From assembly GCA_017881795.1 (NCBI GenBank), contig JADGQM010000007.1, positions 1 through 34,054 on the forward strand: a DNA stretch of 34,054 bases, read 5' to 3'. The notes under the pieces were generated by a model. The model saw only the letters and a list, made by a program, of their open reading frames with translations, did no database searches and had not been told where the DNA came from. Both the position numbers and the translations under genes were made by a program. Source of the DNA: Syntrophobacteraceae bacterium. GTDB lineage: Bacteria > Desulfobacterota > Syntrophobacteria > Syntrophobacterales > Syntrophobacteraceae. Below, one piece after another: positions 18,529-28,752 of the stretch; position 1 is the stretch's first letter; each line of letters begins with the position of its first letter.

Positions 18529-19587
18529 ATGGCGCCTGATTCCAGATTTTGGAGGCACCAGCTGGGGGACGCAAAAATCAGTCTTCAGCGAAGCTTGCTG
18601 AGGACCAGCTTAACGGTTTTCTTTATGGTTAGTTTGTCAACAGTAGAAATACAGGCAAGGACCGAACCCGCTTGGGAATCTTCGGACGCGGCGTCGCATT
18701 CGCTTTCCGAATACAACCAGCCGTTCCCGGGGTTTCCCACGCATTTGACGTCCTTGTTCCCACCAAATCAACTGCACCATATTCCCCCTGCTGGTCGATG
18801 GAGTAACAGGACTCAGATCCATATTCCGAATCAACCGGCTATTAAACAATACATCTGCTTCTTCACGGGAGAAGGCCGACCAACGTTTGAGGACGCACTG
18901 GAGCGATCCCGGCCGTATGTCCCGATCATGACAGAGATTTTAAAATCCCATGGTGTGCCGGCTGACATGGTTTCCGTGGTCTTTGTGGAAAGCTGTTTCA
19001 GACGGAACGCATCATATGGAGGAGCAGTTGGTTACTGGCAATTGTTGGCGGCGACGGCCCGATCTATGGGACTGAGAGTTGACCGCTGGGTGGATGAGCG
19101 ACACGATCCAATCAAATCCACTCAAGCCGCCGCCAAATACTTACGCTCGTTGTATGACCAATTTGAGTCCTGGCCGTTGGCGCTGGCTGCTTACAACATG
19201 GGAGAAATTCCTGTGGCCGGCGCAATGAAAAGAACTCGAACGAGCGATTTCTGGGAACTCTCCAGACGCAGAACTTTGCCAGGCATTACCCGGGCATATG
19301 TGCCCAAGGTCCTGGCTGCTATCCAGATCATGCGTGATCTGGAAGCCCACGGGTTCAAGCACCCTCAACATTCTAGTGGTTATAACTTTGAATCCATTTC
19401 GATTAAGTCACCCCTGCGACTTGAACAGGTGGCCAAATGGATCAAAGTTCCCGTAAGCGATCTACAGGACTTGAATCCTTCCCTGCGTCTGGACCGATTA
19501 CCCCCTGACTGTGGGGTCAACTTAAACTTGCCTTCCGGAGCCAGAGACAAATTCGATCTGGCCTATGAGATTTATCTCCGGAACTAG
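18529..19587 (+). CDS. Lytic murein transglycosylase (MltD-like, SLT domain with LysM-like C-terminus)
   Basis: 'GVPADMVSVVFVESCFRRNASYGGAVGYWQLLAATARSMGLRVDRWVDERHDPIKSTQAAAKYLRSLY...WPLALAAYNMGE' SLT motifs; 'VAKWIKVPVSDLQDLNPSL' LysM-like. Confidence 0.9.
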   Translation: MAPDSRFWRHQLGDAKISLQRSLLRTSLTVFFMVSLSTVEIQARTEPAWESSDAASHSLSEYNQPFPGFPTHLTSLFPPNQLHHIPPAGRWSNRTQIHIPNQPAIKQYICFFTGEGRPTFEDALERSRPYVPIMTEILKSHGVPADMVSVVFVESCFRRNASYGGAVGYWQLLAATARSMGLRVDRWVDERHDPIKSTQAAAKYLRSLYDQFESWPLALAAYNMGEIPVAGAMKRTRTSDFWELSRRRTLPGITRAYVPKVLAAIQIMRDLEAHGFKHPQHSSGYNFESISIKSPLRLEQVAKWIKVPVSDLQDLNPSLRLDRLPPDCGVNLNLPSGARDKFDLAYEIYLRN

Positions 19588-19647
19588 CAAAGAGAACTTG
19601 CCGCCCCGCAGATCAACCTGTGGAGTACCGGAAGATGGGTGCTCACG

Positions 19648-19833
19648 ATGAGTATTAGGATTTTAGCTAGGGAATTGTACCGTGTAATGAAAGAAGTGGA
19701 GCGCCTGGAGAAGGAACTTGAAGACCTGGCCCCCGGAGCATCGAGAAGAGATGAGTTGGAGCGCCAACTCTTCGCTGCCCGTGCCGAGGAGAGGCGGATC
19801 AAGGCCATGCTAGAAGGCGCCAAAGCGGATTGA
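19648..19833 (+). CDS. Small coiled-coil hypothetical protein
   Basis: 61 aa (64 aa if the GTG at 19639 is used); 'MKEVERLEKELEDLAPGASRRDELERQLFAARAEERRIKAMLEGAKAD' heptad-like charged helix. Just downstream of the transglycosylase. Confidence 0.55.
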   Translation: MSIRILARELYRVMKEVERLEKELEDLAPGASRRDELERQLFAARAEERRIKAMLEGAKAD

Positions 19834-19840
19834 CCAAAAC

Positions 19841-19865
19841 GGGAGGGTGGTTTTCCCGCCCTCCC
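19841..19865. terminator. Strong GC hairpin between convergent genes, possible bidirectional terminator
   Basis: GGGAGGGTGG(19841-19850)/CCGCCCTCCC(19856-19865); no clear T-tract. Confidence 0.4.
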
Positions 19866-19970
19866 CTGTCCTCCCCCGCTCTCCCACAATTTTTCGTTTG
19901 AATCTCGAACGCTTGTTGCAGAAAGGGAAGCCGCGCTTCTCGTCTGCAAATCGCGTCCCTGGAATCCTCC

Positions 19971-20492
19971 TTAGAATTCGATGCCGCGCTGTGCCTTGAC
20001 CCCCTGGTCGTGATAGGGGTGTTTGATCCGGCGCATTTCGGTGACCAGGTCAGCCGCACCCATCAACTCCTCGGGAGCATTTCTTCCCGTGACCACGACG
20101 TGAAGCTTTGTCGGTCGCTTTCTGATCGCCTCCAGCACCAGCTCCAAAGGGAGTAACCCGTACGAGAGGACGTAGTTCAGTTCATCAAGGATGATCATAT
20201 CGTAGGGGGACTCTTTCATTGCTGCAACAGCTCGTTCCCAGCCTGATCTCGCGAGGCGGGCATCTTCATCGAGCGTCTCTTTCTTCCAGGTGAAGCCTGA
20301 TCCCAACGGTTCGATCTCGATCTCGTCAAATCGCTTCAAGGCTTCCAGTTCACCATATGACCAGGCACCCTTAATAAACTGCAGAATCAAGACTTTCAGA
20401 CCGTGCCCGGCAGCACGAAGCGCCATCCCCAGCGCTGCGGTCGTCTTGCCCTTGCCGTTCCCGGTGAAAACAATAAGCAAACCCTTGCTCAC
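19971..20492 (-). CDS. cobO: Cob(I)yrinic acid a,c-diamide adenosyltransferase
   Basis: 'GLLIVFTGNGKGKTTAALGMALRAAGHGLKVLILQFIKG...YDMIILDELNYVLSYGLL...VVTGRNAPEELMGAADLVTEMR' is diagnostic of the CobO/BtuR family. Confidence 0.95.
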   Translation of the reverse strand: MSKGLLIVFTGNGKGKTTAALGMALRAAGHGLKVLILQFIKGAWSYGELEALKRFDEIEIEPLGSGFTWKKETLDEDARLARSGWERAVAAMKESPYDMIILDELNYVLSYGLLPLELVLEAIRKRPTKLHVVVTGRNAPEELMGAADLVTEMRRIKHPYHDQGVKAQRGIEF

Positions 20493-20535
20493 ACAAGTCT
20501 CCCCGACTTCCCGCAGATTCTTGAAATGCCCCTCA

Positions 20536-20566
20536 AAATAAAAAAGCGGGCCGATGATGCCCGCTT
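20536..20566 (-). terminator. Intrinsic terminator downstream of the FmdB-like gene
   Basis: GCGGGC(20546-20551)/GCCCGC(20559-20564) with A-run on the plus strand (T-run on minus). Confidence 0.75.
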
Positions 20567-20683
20567 CAGTGGAATTCTATTGAATGCCTCTCACCAAATT
20601 CTTGTGCCGATTGACTCCGAGGTTCGGACCAGCATGATGCTCAGCCCGATGGTACTTAAACGAAAAACGATTCAACCTGGACG

Positions 20684-20950
20684 TTACTCGGTTGTGGTCG
20701 TCTCGCTCTTTTTCTCAGTGCTTTCGGTTTTCACCGTGTCTGTATTTTGGGTTGCACAGGTGCTCTGGTTTTTGCCTGCATAATCCGTTACATACCAACC
20801 CGAACCTTTGAGGTGGAAAGTGCTCATCGAGATGAGCTTATGCAATTCCCCATTGCATTGAGAACACGTTGCCAGCGGCGGATCGGAAAATCTCTGAATT
20901 GCTTCGGTCATCTTCCCACATTTGGTGCATTCGTATTCGTAAATTGGCAT
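20684..20950 (-). CDS. FmdB-family zinc-ribbon protein
   Basis: 'MPIYEYECTKCGKMTEAIQRFSDPPLATCSQCNGELHKLISMSTFHLKGSGWYVTDYAGK' is typical; start at internal M (20950). Confidence 0.9.
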   Translation of the reverse strand: MPIYEYECTKCGKMTEAIQRFSDPPLATCSQCNGELHKLISMSTFHLKGSGWYVTDYAGKNQSTCATQNTDTVKTESTEKKSETTTTE

Positions 20951-21257
20951 CTTAAAATCCTCCCGATAACATTCTTTCTGGTCTTGTCGAACAGGCGTTT
21001 CAATCGTCAAAGCCCACCTGCATTATAAGCCCACCTGTCGTCTTGTCAAGACCATGCTGCATGGTCGAGATTTCTATTGATCACTTTTGCACCCGCTCCC
21101 CTTCATGCATGCAATCTCCCTGGCGCCGCCGTGGAAGCCGGCGCTACCAGTCCGACAAATGCTATGCAGGCCATCAAGGTTGCTTGGAAATCACCCTCAG
21201 TTGACGCCCATGCGCCACGGCTGGACTGACTTCTGCTTTCTCAAGTAAACCAATTCC

Positions 21258-23201
21258 TCAACGGTTCAGTTGGACCAACTGCCCATTCACAACCTGAAAA
21301 AGCATGTAATTACGATCCAACTGTCCCTGCTGATTGAACGAATAGGTCCCGGCAACTCCTTCGAAGTCTCGAATCTGGAGGAGGTTGCGGAGCAATGAGG
21401 CACGGTCCTTCACATCACCATTGAACCCGCTGCGCGCCTCGAGAAAGAGCATCAGCGCATCGTAAGCCTGAGCCTCCAGATATGAGGGAGGTGCGTTATA
21501 CTTGGCCTCGAAACTTTCCCGAAAGGCTTTAACATGGCGATTTTGGCTGTCCAGCATGAACGGCGTGGCAAATAAAGCCCGCTCGACGTATACCCCCCCG
21601 GCCTGCACAAGAGGCGCCTCTCCCCAAAGATTGGTCCCGAGCAGCGTGACGCCGACCACATTGTTGTAAGGCAACTGCGGCGCAATCAGAGCCACCGTCT
21701 GTACCTGGTCAGGAATGAACAGGATGTCAAAAGGAGTAGTCTCAATCCCTGTGGGCGGACTGTTCTTCTTGGCAATATTGAGCAATTTTTCGATGGGTTC
21801 TCTGAAATCGGTGCTCTTGTCCTTATAGGAAACGCTTGCCAGGAGGTTACCGCCAGATTCTTTCACTGCTTCGGAGAAAATTTTGGACAAATTTTGCCCG
21901 TAACGATCGTCCGGGTAAAGCACCGCAAAACGGGCGGCGCCTAATTTATCTTTGCAGTAATTTACGAGCGTCCGAACCAGCTCGCGATTATCGAGAAACA
22001 CATGGACGACATATCGGTTGCCTTCTGCTTGTTCATCCTGTTGGGTCAGGGTGAGGAGGGGTACGCCCAGCTTGTTCGCCATCGGGGTCACAGCCTTTGC
22101 GGTCTGAGTGCCCAAGGGACCGATTACGGCCATCACGCCATCTTCCTTAACCAGCTTTTCAAGGGATTGGGTCGCCAGGTCGGGTTCGGCCTGAGCCTCC
22201 TTGACAACCACGGTGACACGTTGGTTTGGGTGGGTCTCATTCCAGTCTTCCGACGCCAAGTTTAATCCCTTGATCACCATATCGCCATATTTGGCATAAG
22301 GTCCATTGAGCGGTACGAGGCACCCCACACGATCGGGATTGACCGGAGTGGCCCCTTCAGCCGGACCGGGGACCGGCACAGGAGCAGACGGCTCCCTGAC
22401 CGCGCCATGCATTTCCGGAACGAGCGGGTGCGAGGGATTCCGCTTCAAAAGTTCGGTCAGATTCTGGCGCGCCGCATCGGCCTGACCTTTTTGCCCTTCA
22501 GACTGGGTTAACCGATAGTATAGGAAGACCTTCATGAAATCGGGCGGATTCTTTTTCAGTAATCTTTGCACCGTGTTCGCATCCGCACCGTTGAGGAGGT
22601 TAACCGTAGCCTGGGTGAGCGCTTTCTTCTGTTCCGGCGTTCTGGCAACACCAAACCCGGCGGTGAGCCAATCGAAACCTGTACTCATGTCGCCTTCACT
22701 GCCATAGACGCCAGCCATCAGGCTGCTGAGTCCGACCTGAACATCAGGGTTCCCACTCGAAGCTTCCCAGAAGGGCACCGCTTCTTTCAAGACCTGCTTC
22801 TTCTGCCCCGTCATGGACCAGGCTCGCATCCGGTCCAACTTTGCCAGACTAATGCCCTCCCAGCCGGGATACGCGTAGATGAGGTAATCAAAATATTGCA
22901 AAGCTTTCGCAGCCTGCCCCTGCCCCAAATACACATCGCCGATTGCGTAAAAGGACTTAGCGGCAATGGCATAGTTAGGATAGGTTTGGATAATGCGTTC
23001 CCAGGAAGCGATTGCAGCGGTAGGGTTGCCCGCCTTCTGGGCCTTTTCAGCTTGCTGCCACAAGGTTTCCACTTCAGCCGGGGTCGCCGTGGCAAATTTG
23101 GTTGCGGGCGCTGTTGCTGCAGGTTGCTGAGGGCGTGTGGCACAATTCGCCAGGAACCCCAAAGCAAAGAAAACCATAGCCCACGTTCTAATTTTGGTCA
23201 T
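21258..23201 (-). CDS. Lipoprotein with N-terminal TPR-like repeats and type-1 periplasmic-binding domain; penicillin-binding protein activator (LpoA/LppC)-like
   Basis: Signal/lipobox 'AMVFFALGFLANCATRP'; TPR-like 'YAIGDVYLGQGQAAKALQYFDYLIYAYP'; 'VGCLVPLNGPYAKYGDMVIKGLNLA' and 'AVIGPLGTQTAKAV' of PBP type 1. Start at internal M 23201 fits the signal peptide. Confidence 0.8.
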   Translation of the reverse strand: MTKIRTWAMVFFALGFLANCATRPQQPAATAPATKFATATPAEVETLWQQAEKAQKAGNPTAAIASWERIIQTYPNYAIAAKSFYAIGDVYLGQGQAAKALQYFDYLIYAYPGWEGISLAKLDRMRAWSMTGQKKQVLKEAVPFWEASSGNPDVQVGLSSLMAGVYGSEGDMSTGFDWLTAGFGVARTPEQKKALTQATVNLLNGADANTVQRLLKKNPPDFMKVFLYYRLTQSEGQKGQADAARQNLTELLKRNPSHPLVPEMHGAVREPSAPVPVPGPAEGATPVNPDRVGCLVPLNGPYAKYGDMVIKGLNLASEDWNETHPNQRVTVVVKEAQAEPDLATQSLEKLVKEDGVMAVIGPLGTQTAKAVTPMANKLGVPLLTLTQQDEQAEGNRYVVHVFLDNRELVRTLVNYCKDKLGAARFAVLYPDDRYGQNLSKIFSEAVKESGGNLLASVSYKDKSTDFREPIEKLLNIAKKNSPPTGIETTPFDILFIPDQVQTVALIAPQLPYNNVVGVTLLGTNLWGEAPLVQAGGVYVERALFATPFMLDSQNRHVKAFRESFEAKYNAPPSYLEAQAYDALMLFLEARSGFNGDVKDRASLLRNLLQIRDFEGVAGTYSFNQQGQLDRNYMLFQVVNGQLVQLNR

Positions 23202-23278
23202 AGCACGCCTTTCATAAGCTTGCGTCAATTCTGGATTCAGCGCCAACGTCGGGTCCATCTATACCCCAAAATAGCAAT

Positions 23279-23306
23279 AAGGGCACACCAAACCTCGTGT
23301 GCCCTC
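23279..23306 (-). terminator. Hairpin downstream of dnaK, probable terminator
   Basis: GGGCACAC(23281-23288)/GTGTGCCC(23297-23304); followed on minus by a T-rich stretch. Confidence 0.55.
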
Positions 23307-23357
23307 GATTATGTCAGGACGCGTTTATCAACTGCCTGTTAGATAAGCAAGAATATC

Positions 23358-25286
23358 TTACTTGTCCTTCACTTCTTGAAAATCCGCATCCACCACATCG
23401 TCGTCCGGTTTCTTATGAGGGCCTGCCGCTTCCTCATGGCCATCTCCCGCTCCGGCTCCGGCGCCGCCACCCTGCTGTTCGGCCGCTTTCTTGTAGGCCT
23501 CTTCAGCAAGCTTGTGTGAAACCGTGGTGAGTTGCTCCATTTCCCGTTGAATCGGATCTTTGTCAGCGCCATCCATGACTTGTTTCAGTTTTTCAATTTG
23601 CGCCTCGATATCTTGCCGGGTCTTCGCATCCACCTTATCACCCATATCGCGCAGGGTTCTTTCGGTGCTGTAGATGAGTGCATCCGCATGATTCCGCGTT
23701 TCTACCAACTCGCGCTTCTTTTTGTCCTCCTCGGCATGCAGTTCGCCTTCCTTGATGAACTGGCTGATCTCAGCTTCCGAAAGACCGCTGGAGGCGGTGA
23801 TCTGAATCGACTGTTCCTTCTGGGTGGCAAGGTCTTTCGCGGAAACGTGCACAATGCCGTTGGCATCGATGTCGAAAGTCACCTCGATTTGAGGAATGCC
23901 TCGCGGAGCCGACGGAATCCCAACCAACTCAAAGCGGCCTAAGGTCTTGTTGTTACCAGCCATTTCCCGTTCACCCTGGAGCACATGAATGGAAACCGCC
24001 GTTTGACTGTCAGCCGCCGTGGAAAAGATCTGACTCTTGCGCGTCGGGATGGTCGTATTGCGCTCGATGAGGCGGGTCATGACGCCCCCGAGGGTTTCGA
24101 TCCCCAGGGAAAGCGGCGTCACATCGAGGAGCAAGACGTCTTTGACCTCGCCCTTGAGCACTCCAGCCTGAATGGCCGCGCCGATTGCCACCACCTCATC
24201 AGGGTTAACCCCCTTGTGTGGTTCTTTGCCAAAGAATTCCTGCACCTTTTGCTGCACTCGCGGCATTCTGGTCATCCCGCCCACGAGAATCACTTCGTCA
24301 ATGGTGCCCCGACTCAGCCCGGCATCGCGCAGTGCTTGTTCCATCGGAGGCCCCAGGCGATCGATGAGACCCTCAACAAGCGATTCCAGCTTCGCCCGCG
24401 TCAACTTAATGTTCATGTGCTTGGGGCCTGAAGCATCAGCCGTGATAAAGGGAAGATTGATTTCGGTCTCCATGGTCGAGGAAAGCTCGATTTTGGCCTT
24501 TTCTGCGCCTTCTTTCAGACGCTGCAGGGCCATCTTGTCGCTGCGAAGGTCAATCCCATAATCCTTTTTAAATTCGGCAGCCAGCCAGTCAATGACGCGC
24601 TGATCGAAATCTTCTCCTCCCAGATGGGTGTCACCATTGGTCGACTTGACTTCGAAGACTCCCTCCCCGATTTCCAGAATGGAGATGTCATAAGTCCCAC
24701 CACCCAGATCGAAGACCGCGATTTTTTCGTCCTTCTTCTTGTCCAGCCCATAGGCGAGGGATGCGGCAGTAGGTTCGTTGATGATGCGCAAGACCTCCAG
24801 CCCCGCAATTTTCCCGGCGTCTTTGGTTGCCTGCCGTTGGCTGTCATTGAAGTAGGCGGGCACGGTGATGACTGCTTCCGTCACCTTCTCTCCCAGGTAA
24901 TCTTCCGCGGTCTGCTTCATCTTCATCAGGATAAACGCGGAAATCTCCGTTGGGCTGTAATCGCGGCCGCGTATCTGCAAATTCGCATCAGCATTGGAAG
25001 CCTTTACGATCTTGTAGGGCAAGATCTTGATGTCCTGCTGAATTTCCCTGGTATCATATTTCCGGCCTATGAGCCGCTTCACGGCATATATGGTATTCTC
25101 CGGATTGGTTATCGCCTGCCGCTTGGCCACCTGACCAACCAACCTCTCACCACTTTCGGTAAAAGCGACCATTGAAGGGGTTGTGCGACCACCTTCCGCA
25201 TTGGGGATTACCTTCGCTTCTTTTCCCTCCATGATGGCAACCACCGAATTGGTGGTGCCGAGATCAATGCCTATTACTTTACTCAT
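23358..25286 (-). CDS. dnaK: Molecular chaperone DnaK (Hsp70)
   Basis: '[21 protein letters not shown]', '[44 protein letters not shown]', C-terminal '[15 protein letters not shown]'. Confidence 0.99.
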   Translation of the reverse strand: MSKVIGIDLGTTNSVVAIMEGKEAKVIPNAEGGRTTPSMVAFTESGERLVGQVAKRQAITNPENTIYAVKRLIGRKYDTREIQQDIKILPYKIVKASNADANLQIRGRDYSPTEISAFILMKMKQTAEDYLGEKVTEAVITVPAYFNDSQRQATKDAGKIAGLEVLRIINEPTAASLAYGLDKKKDEKIAVFDLGGGTYDISILEIGEGVFEVKSTNGDTHLGGEDFDQRVIDWLAAEFKKDYGIDLRSDKMALQRLKEGAEKAKIELSSTMETEINLPFITADASGPKHMNIKLTRAKLESLVEGLIDRLGPPMEQALRDAGLSRGTIDEVILVGGMTRMPRVQQKVQEFFGKEPHKGVNPDEVVAIGAAIQAGVLKGEVKDVLLLDVTPLSLGIETLGGVMTRLIERNTTIPTRKSQIFSTAADSQTAVSIHVLQGEREMAGNNKTLGRFELVGIPSAPRGIPQIEVTFDIDANGIVHVSAKDLATQKEQSIQITASSGLSEAEISQFIKEGELHAEEDKKKRELVETRNHADALIYSTERTLRDMGDKVDAKTRQDIEAQIEKLKQVMDGADKDPIQREMEQLTTVSHKLAEEAYKKAAEQQGGGAGAGAGDGHEEAAGPHKKPDDDVVDADFQEVKDK

Positions 25287-25372
25287 CGGGTTTGCCTCCT
25301 AATTAGGATATTATTAATCTGAATAGTCCAAAGTATCCTTTGGATAATCATTCCATGCGCCATGTGCCACTA

Positions 25373-25957
25373 TCAGTTCAGCGATCGGGAATCCTGCGAA
25401 GCCTTGGAAACAATCACCGTTGCCGGGCGAAGAAGGCGATCGTGCAGCGTATAGCCTTTCTGTAATTCCTGAAGTATCGTGTTTTCGGGATGTTCGGATG
25501 ATTCCTGCTGCATGACGGCTTCGTGAAAATTGGGATCGAACGTCTTGCCAACGGCATCGAAAGGTACGCAGCCGAATTTGCCAAGAACCTCCCCAAAACT
25601 CTTCAGTGTCAATCTCACACCTTCGAGCAGTCCCCGGCACGTCGCATCTTCTTCGCCATGCTGTACGGCGCGTTCCAAATTATCGATGACCGGAAGGAGT
25701 CCCCGGATCATGCCTTCATTGGCGAAGCTGATACATTCGGATTTTTCACGTTCCAGGCGTTTGCGCGTATTTTCCATTTCCGCTGCCATACGCAGAATAC
25801 GATCATGGAGCTGCTTTATTTCTTCGTCTTTCTTCACCAGGATATCTTGGCTCTCTTGTTGTGGGATTTCACTCGGAACAGGAAGATCAGTCTCATCTCG
25901 TCCACCAGATCCTGCACCACTATTCAAGCTTCCATCCTGGTCATCTTGCGTAATCAT
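25373..25957 (-). CDS. grpE: Nucleotide exchange factor GrpE
   Basis: 'RMAAEMENTRKRLEREKSECISFANEGMIRGLLPVIDNLERAVQHGEE...FDPNFHEAVMQQESSEHPENTILQELQKGYTLHDRLLRPATVIVSK'. Confidence 0.97.
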   Translation of the reverse strand: MITQDDQDGSLNSGAGSGGRDETDLPVPSEIPQQESQDILVKKDEEIKQLHDRILRMAAEMENTRKRLEREKSECISFANEGMIRGLLPVIDNLERAVQHGEEDATCRGLLEGVRLTLKSFGEVLGKFGCVPFDAVGKTFDPNFHEAVMQQESSEHPENTILQELQKGYTLHDRLLRPATVIVSKASQDSRSLN

Positions 25958-25994
25958 TTATGCTAACCCTCCACGAAAAATATATGGCGAACCT

Positions 25995-27041
25995 TCAGGC
26001 TCCCTCAGGCTCCTCAAGGAGTTGACTTAACAAGCAAGCGGTAAATTCCACCACCGGAATAATGCGTGAGTAGTCCATACGCAGGGGGCCGATCACCCCA
26101 AGGACCCCTAGCTCGGTATCTCCACGACGATAAGGGGAAGAAATCAGGCTGATTTCTCCGAGCTCCTCCAGTTCACTCTCCGATCCCAGGATGATACTCA
26201 CCCCCATGGTCGTTCTGAGAGTCATGTCCAATAGTCGGATGATTCTTGATTTTTCCTCAAAAGCATCTAAAATGCGCCGCATCCGCTCCACATCGGCGAA
26301 CTCAGGATTATTGAGCAGCTTCGTCTGCCCCTCGATGTAAACCTCGGCGTTCCCGAATGTGGTTTGAAACGCACGCTCAGTGATCGCAAGGGCCCGCGAA
26401 TAGAGCTCATCGAAGAGGATCTTCTCGTTACGCATCTCCTCCAGAATGCGCTGCTTGATCTCGCCAAGCGGAACATCCTGCAGGAGCTCATTTACATAGC
26501 GCGCGTACCGGTCCAACTCTTCCTGCCTGATATCCTCGTCCACATCCAGAAAACTGTGGTGTACCAACCCCGATTTCGAAATCAGAATGACCGCCACATG
26601 GTTGGATCGCAGCCGGATAAACTCGATGTGTTTCAGGCGCGTCATGGTCAACTTTGGCCAAAGCACGACGCCGGCTTGCCCGCAGAACTTAGACAGGATT
26701 CGAGACGTCCGGCGCAGCAATTCCGTGATATCTCCCTGCGATTCCTTGAAGGCCCGGCGGATAAGGGCCCGCTCCTCTTTCTCCAATGCCTTGAATTTCA
26801 CGATAGAATCAAGGTAAAGACGGAGCCCGCGGTCAGTTGGGACGCGTCCCGCCGAGGTATGCGGTTGGTAGAGTAACCCCAGATCCTCCAGATCGGCCAT
26901 GACATTACGGATAGTCGCCGAACTGACCTTCAATCCATAGCGTTTGGAAACGGCGCGAGACCCCACCGGCTCCCCGCTTTGGATATAGTCGTTAATCACT
27001 GCTTCAAGGACCTGCTGATCCCGCTTCGGAAGATCGATCAC
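25995..27041 (-). CDS. hrcA: Heat-inducible transcription repressor HrcA
   Basis: 'RDQQVLEAVINDYIQSGEPVGSRAVSKRYGLKVSSATIRNVMADLEDLGLLYQPHTSAGRVPTDRGLRLYLD'. Confidence 0.98.
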   Translation of the reverse strand: MIDLPKRDQQVLEAVINDYIQSGEPVGSRAVSKRYGLKVSSATIRNVMADLEDLGLLYQPHTSAGRVPTDRGLRLYLDSIVKFKALEKEERALIRRAFKESQGDITELLRRTSRILSKFCGQAGVVLWPKLTMTRLKHIEFIRLRSNHVAVILISKSGLVHHSFLDVDEDIRQEELDRYARYVNELLQDVPLGEIKQRILEEMRNEKILFDELYSRALAITERAFQTTFGNAEVYIEGQTKLLNNPEFADVERMRRILDAFEEKSRIIRLLDMTLRTTMGVSIILGSESELEELGEISLISSPYRRGDTELGVLGVIGPLRMDYSRIIPVVEFTACLLSQLLEEPEGA

Positions 27042-27062
27042 CGGTATGCTCCAGGGGACAAA

Positions 27063-27089
27063 TTAGCACTCGCCCATCTTGAGTGCCAA
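27063..27089 (-). promoter_or_regulatory. CIRCE operator (HrcA binding site)
   Basis: TTAGCACTC-N9-GAGTGCCAA; consensus TTAGCACTC-N9-GAGTGCTAA with a single mismatch; 22 nt upstream of the hrcA start. Confidence 0.95.
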
Positions 27090-27092
27090 GCT

Positions 27093-27121
27093 AACCTAGT
27101 AATGAACGCTCCCTTTGTCAA
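27093..27121 (-). promoter_or_regulatory. Putative sigma70 promoter of hrcA-grpE-dnaK
   Basis: Minus strand TTGACA (27121-27116), 17-bp spacer, TAGGTT (27098-27093), just upstream of CIRCE. Confidence 0.55.
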
Positions 27122-27241
27122 TATGTCAAAGCTGTTGCCTGTAAGAATTAAAAAGTGATGAGAAGGTCCGAGAAACCTGCTGAGGAATGAAAAAAAATGA
27201 AGGGGGTGTTCCCTGAACAAAAAAGCCGAAAGAGAGAGGCT

Positions 27242-27280
27242 TTGAAAGGAGACGCACTTTTCAGTGCATCTCCTTTTGTT
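27242..27280 (-). terminator. Hairpin downstream of sat
   Basis: AAAGGAGACGCACT/AGTGCATCTCCTTTT near-perfect stem (27245-27276). A second smaller hairpin 'agcctctctctttcggctttttt' follows on minus. Confidence 0.7.
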
Positions 27281-27302
27281 GAATCAGGCGATAGGGATTT
27301 GG

Positions 27303-28574
27303 TTATTGGCCCGTTGCAGCGCCGTGCAGCTTGACCTCAACTTTTTCGTCCAGGCCTGCATAGTATTCCTTGAGAATGGCAAGTACTTCATCCCGGCCGA
27401 AATGATCCGGAATCGGTGTTCCTTCGGAAAGACCTTTTCGCAGTGCGGTACCGCTCAAAAGAACGCGGTCTGCCTTGCCGTGAGGGCAGGTCCTGAGGGA
27501 TGCCATGCCGTCGCATTTATGGCAGTAGAAGGTCCAGTCGATTTTGAGCGGCGTGCACAAAAGTGCTTTTCCGCCCGCCGGTTTGGGGATCTTGTCAAAA
27601 ATGGTCTGGGCTTCGAACATGCCGTAGAAATCGCCTACGCCGGCATGGTCGCGGCCGATGATCATGCGGGAGCACCCATAGTTCTGGCGGAAGGTGGCAT
27701 GAAGAAGGGCTTCACGGGGACCGGCATAGCGCATATCCAGCGGATACCCGCCCTGAAGAACCTTGTCTTCCACGAAGTAACCCTTAACCAAAGCATCAAT
27801 ACATTTTACGCGGACTTCGGCGGGAATATCGCCGGGTTTCAGGTTGCCGACCAGGGAGTGAATGAAGACGCCGTCGCAGACTTCGACAGCAATTTTACAC
27901 AGATATTCATGGGACCGGTGCATGGGGTTACGGAGCTGAAGGGCAGCCACTTCATTCCAGCCTCTTTCAGCAAAAATCTTTCTGGATTCAGCCGGTCTCA
28001 TGTAAACGCCGGGATATTGGGTGGGATATTCGGCTTCACTGAGCACTTTTACCGGGCCGGCCAGATTGACGGCTTTCTGTTCCATCACCATCTGAACGCC
28101 GGGGTGATCATTCTTGGCGATTTTCCAGAAATCCTCGGCGGTTTTGGTGCCTTCACCCATATAGACTTTTTCACATTCAAACTTCTTGTCGGCCTCGGTC
28201 ACTTCATATTTCTCGGTGACCTTCATGGTGGCCATGAGCTCGTTGCGCTCCGGATCAAAAAGAGCGATTTCTTCACCGATTGCGATTGCGGCGGCGTCTT
28301 CCTTGGATGCGGAAAGGGTTACCGGAATGGGCCAAAACGTACCGTCTGCCAGGAGATAATTTTCGCACACACCTTTCCAGTCGGCCTTGGTCATGAAACC
28401 GGTCAGCGGGCTGAATCCGCCGATGCCCATCATGATCAGGTCGCCTTTTTCACGGGGGCTGATGTCGATTTTTTTAAGACCTTGTGCTTTTTTCAGTTCC
28501 GCTGCCAGTTCCGCGCCTTCGAGCAAACAGCAGGTCAAGCCTTTTCCTCCATGAGGGGGGATTAATTCTGACAT
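27303..28574 (-). CDS. sat: Sulfate adenylyltransferase (ATP sulfurylase)
   Basis: 423 aa; '[10 protein letters not shown]', '[16 protein letters not shown]', '[34 protein letters not shown]', '[12 protein letters not shown]'. Confidence 0.97.
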   Translation of the reverse strand: MSELIPPHGGKGLTCCLLEGAELAAELKKAQGLKKIDISPREKGDLIMMGIGGFSPLTGFMTKADWKGVCENYLLADGTFWPIPVTLSASKEDAAAIAIGEEIALFDPERNELMATMKVTEKYEVTEADKKFECEKVYMGEGTKTAEDFWKIAKNDHPGVQMVMEQKAVNLAGPVKVLSEAEYPTQYPGVYMRPAESRKIFAERGWNEVAALQLRNPMHRSHEYLCKIAVEVCDGVFIHSLVGNLKPGDIPAEVRVKCIDALVKGYFVEDKVLQGGYPLDMRYAGPREALLHATFRQNYGCSRMIIGRDHAGVGDFYGMFEAQTIFDKIPKPAGGKALLCTPLKIDWTFYCHKCDGMASLRTCPHGKADRVLLSGTALRKGLSEGTPIPDHFGRDEVLAILKEYYAGLDEKVEVKLHGAATGQ

Positions 28575-28693
28575 TGGTTTCTTTCTCCTTATTAAAAAAG
28601 TGTGGGTTAAGTGTTTATGGCATGGGGCAACCCATGATTACGCACCTGAGTCCCTCACGTGTAGTAAAGGAAATGTTCAATGGGGCAACTTCA

Positions 28694-28732
28694 GAAAAAA
28701 ACACCTCCAGGTGCATGGTGCACCTGGAGGTT
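28694..28732 (-). terminator. Intrinsic terminator downstream of aprA
   Basis: CCTCCAGGTGC(28704-28714)/GCACCTGGAGG(28720-28730) perfect 11-bp stem; T-run on minus from the A-run ending at 28701. Confidence 0.9.
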
Positions 28733-28752
28733 AATCATGTCAGCGGTTCATC

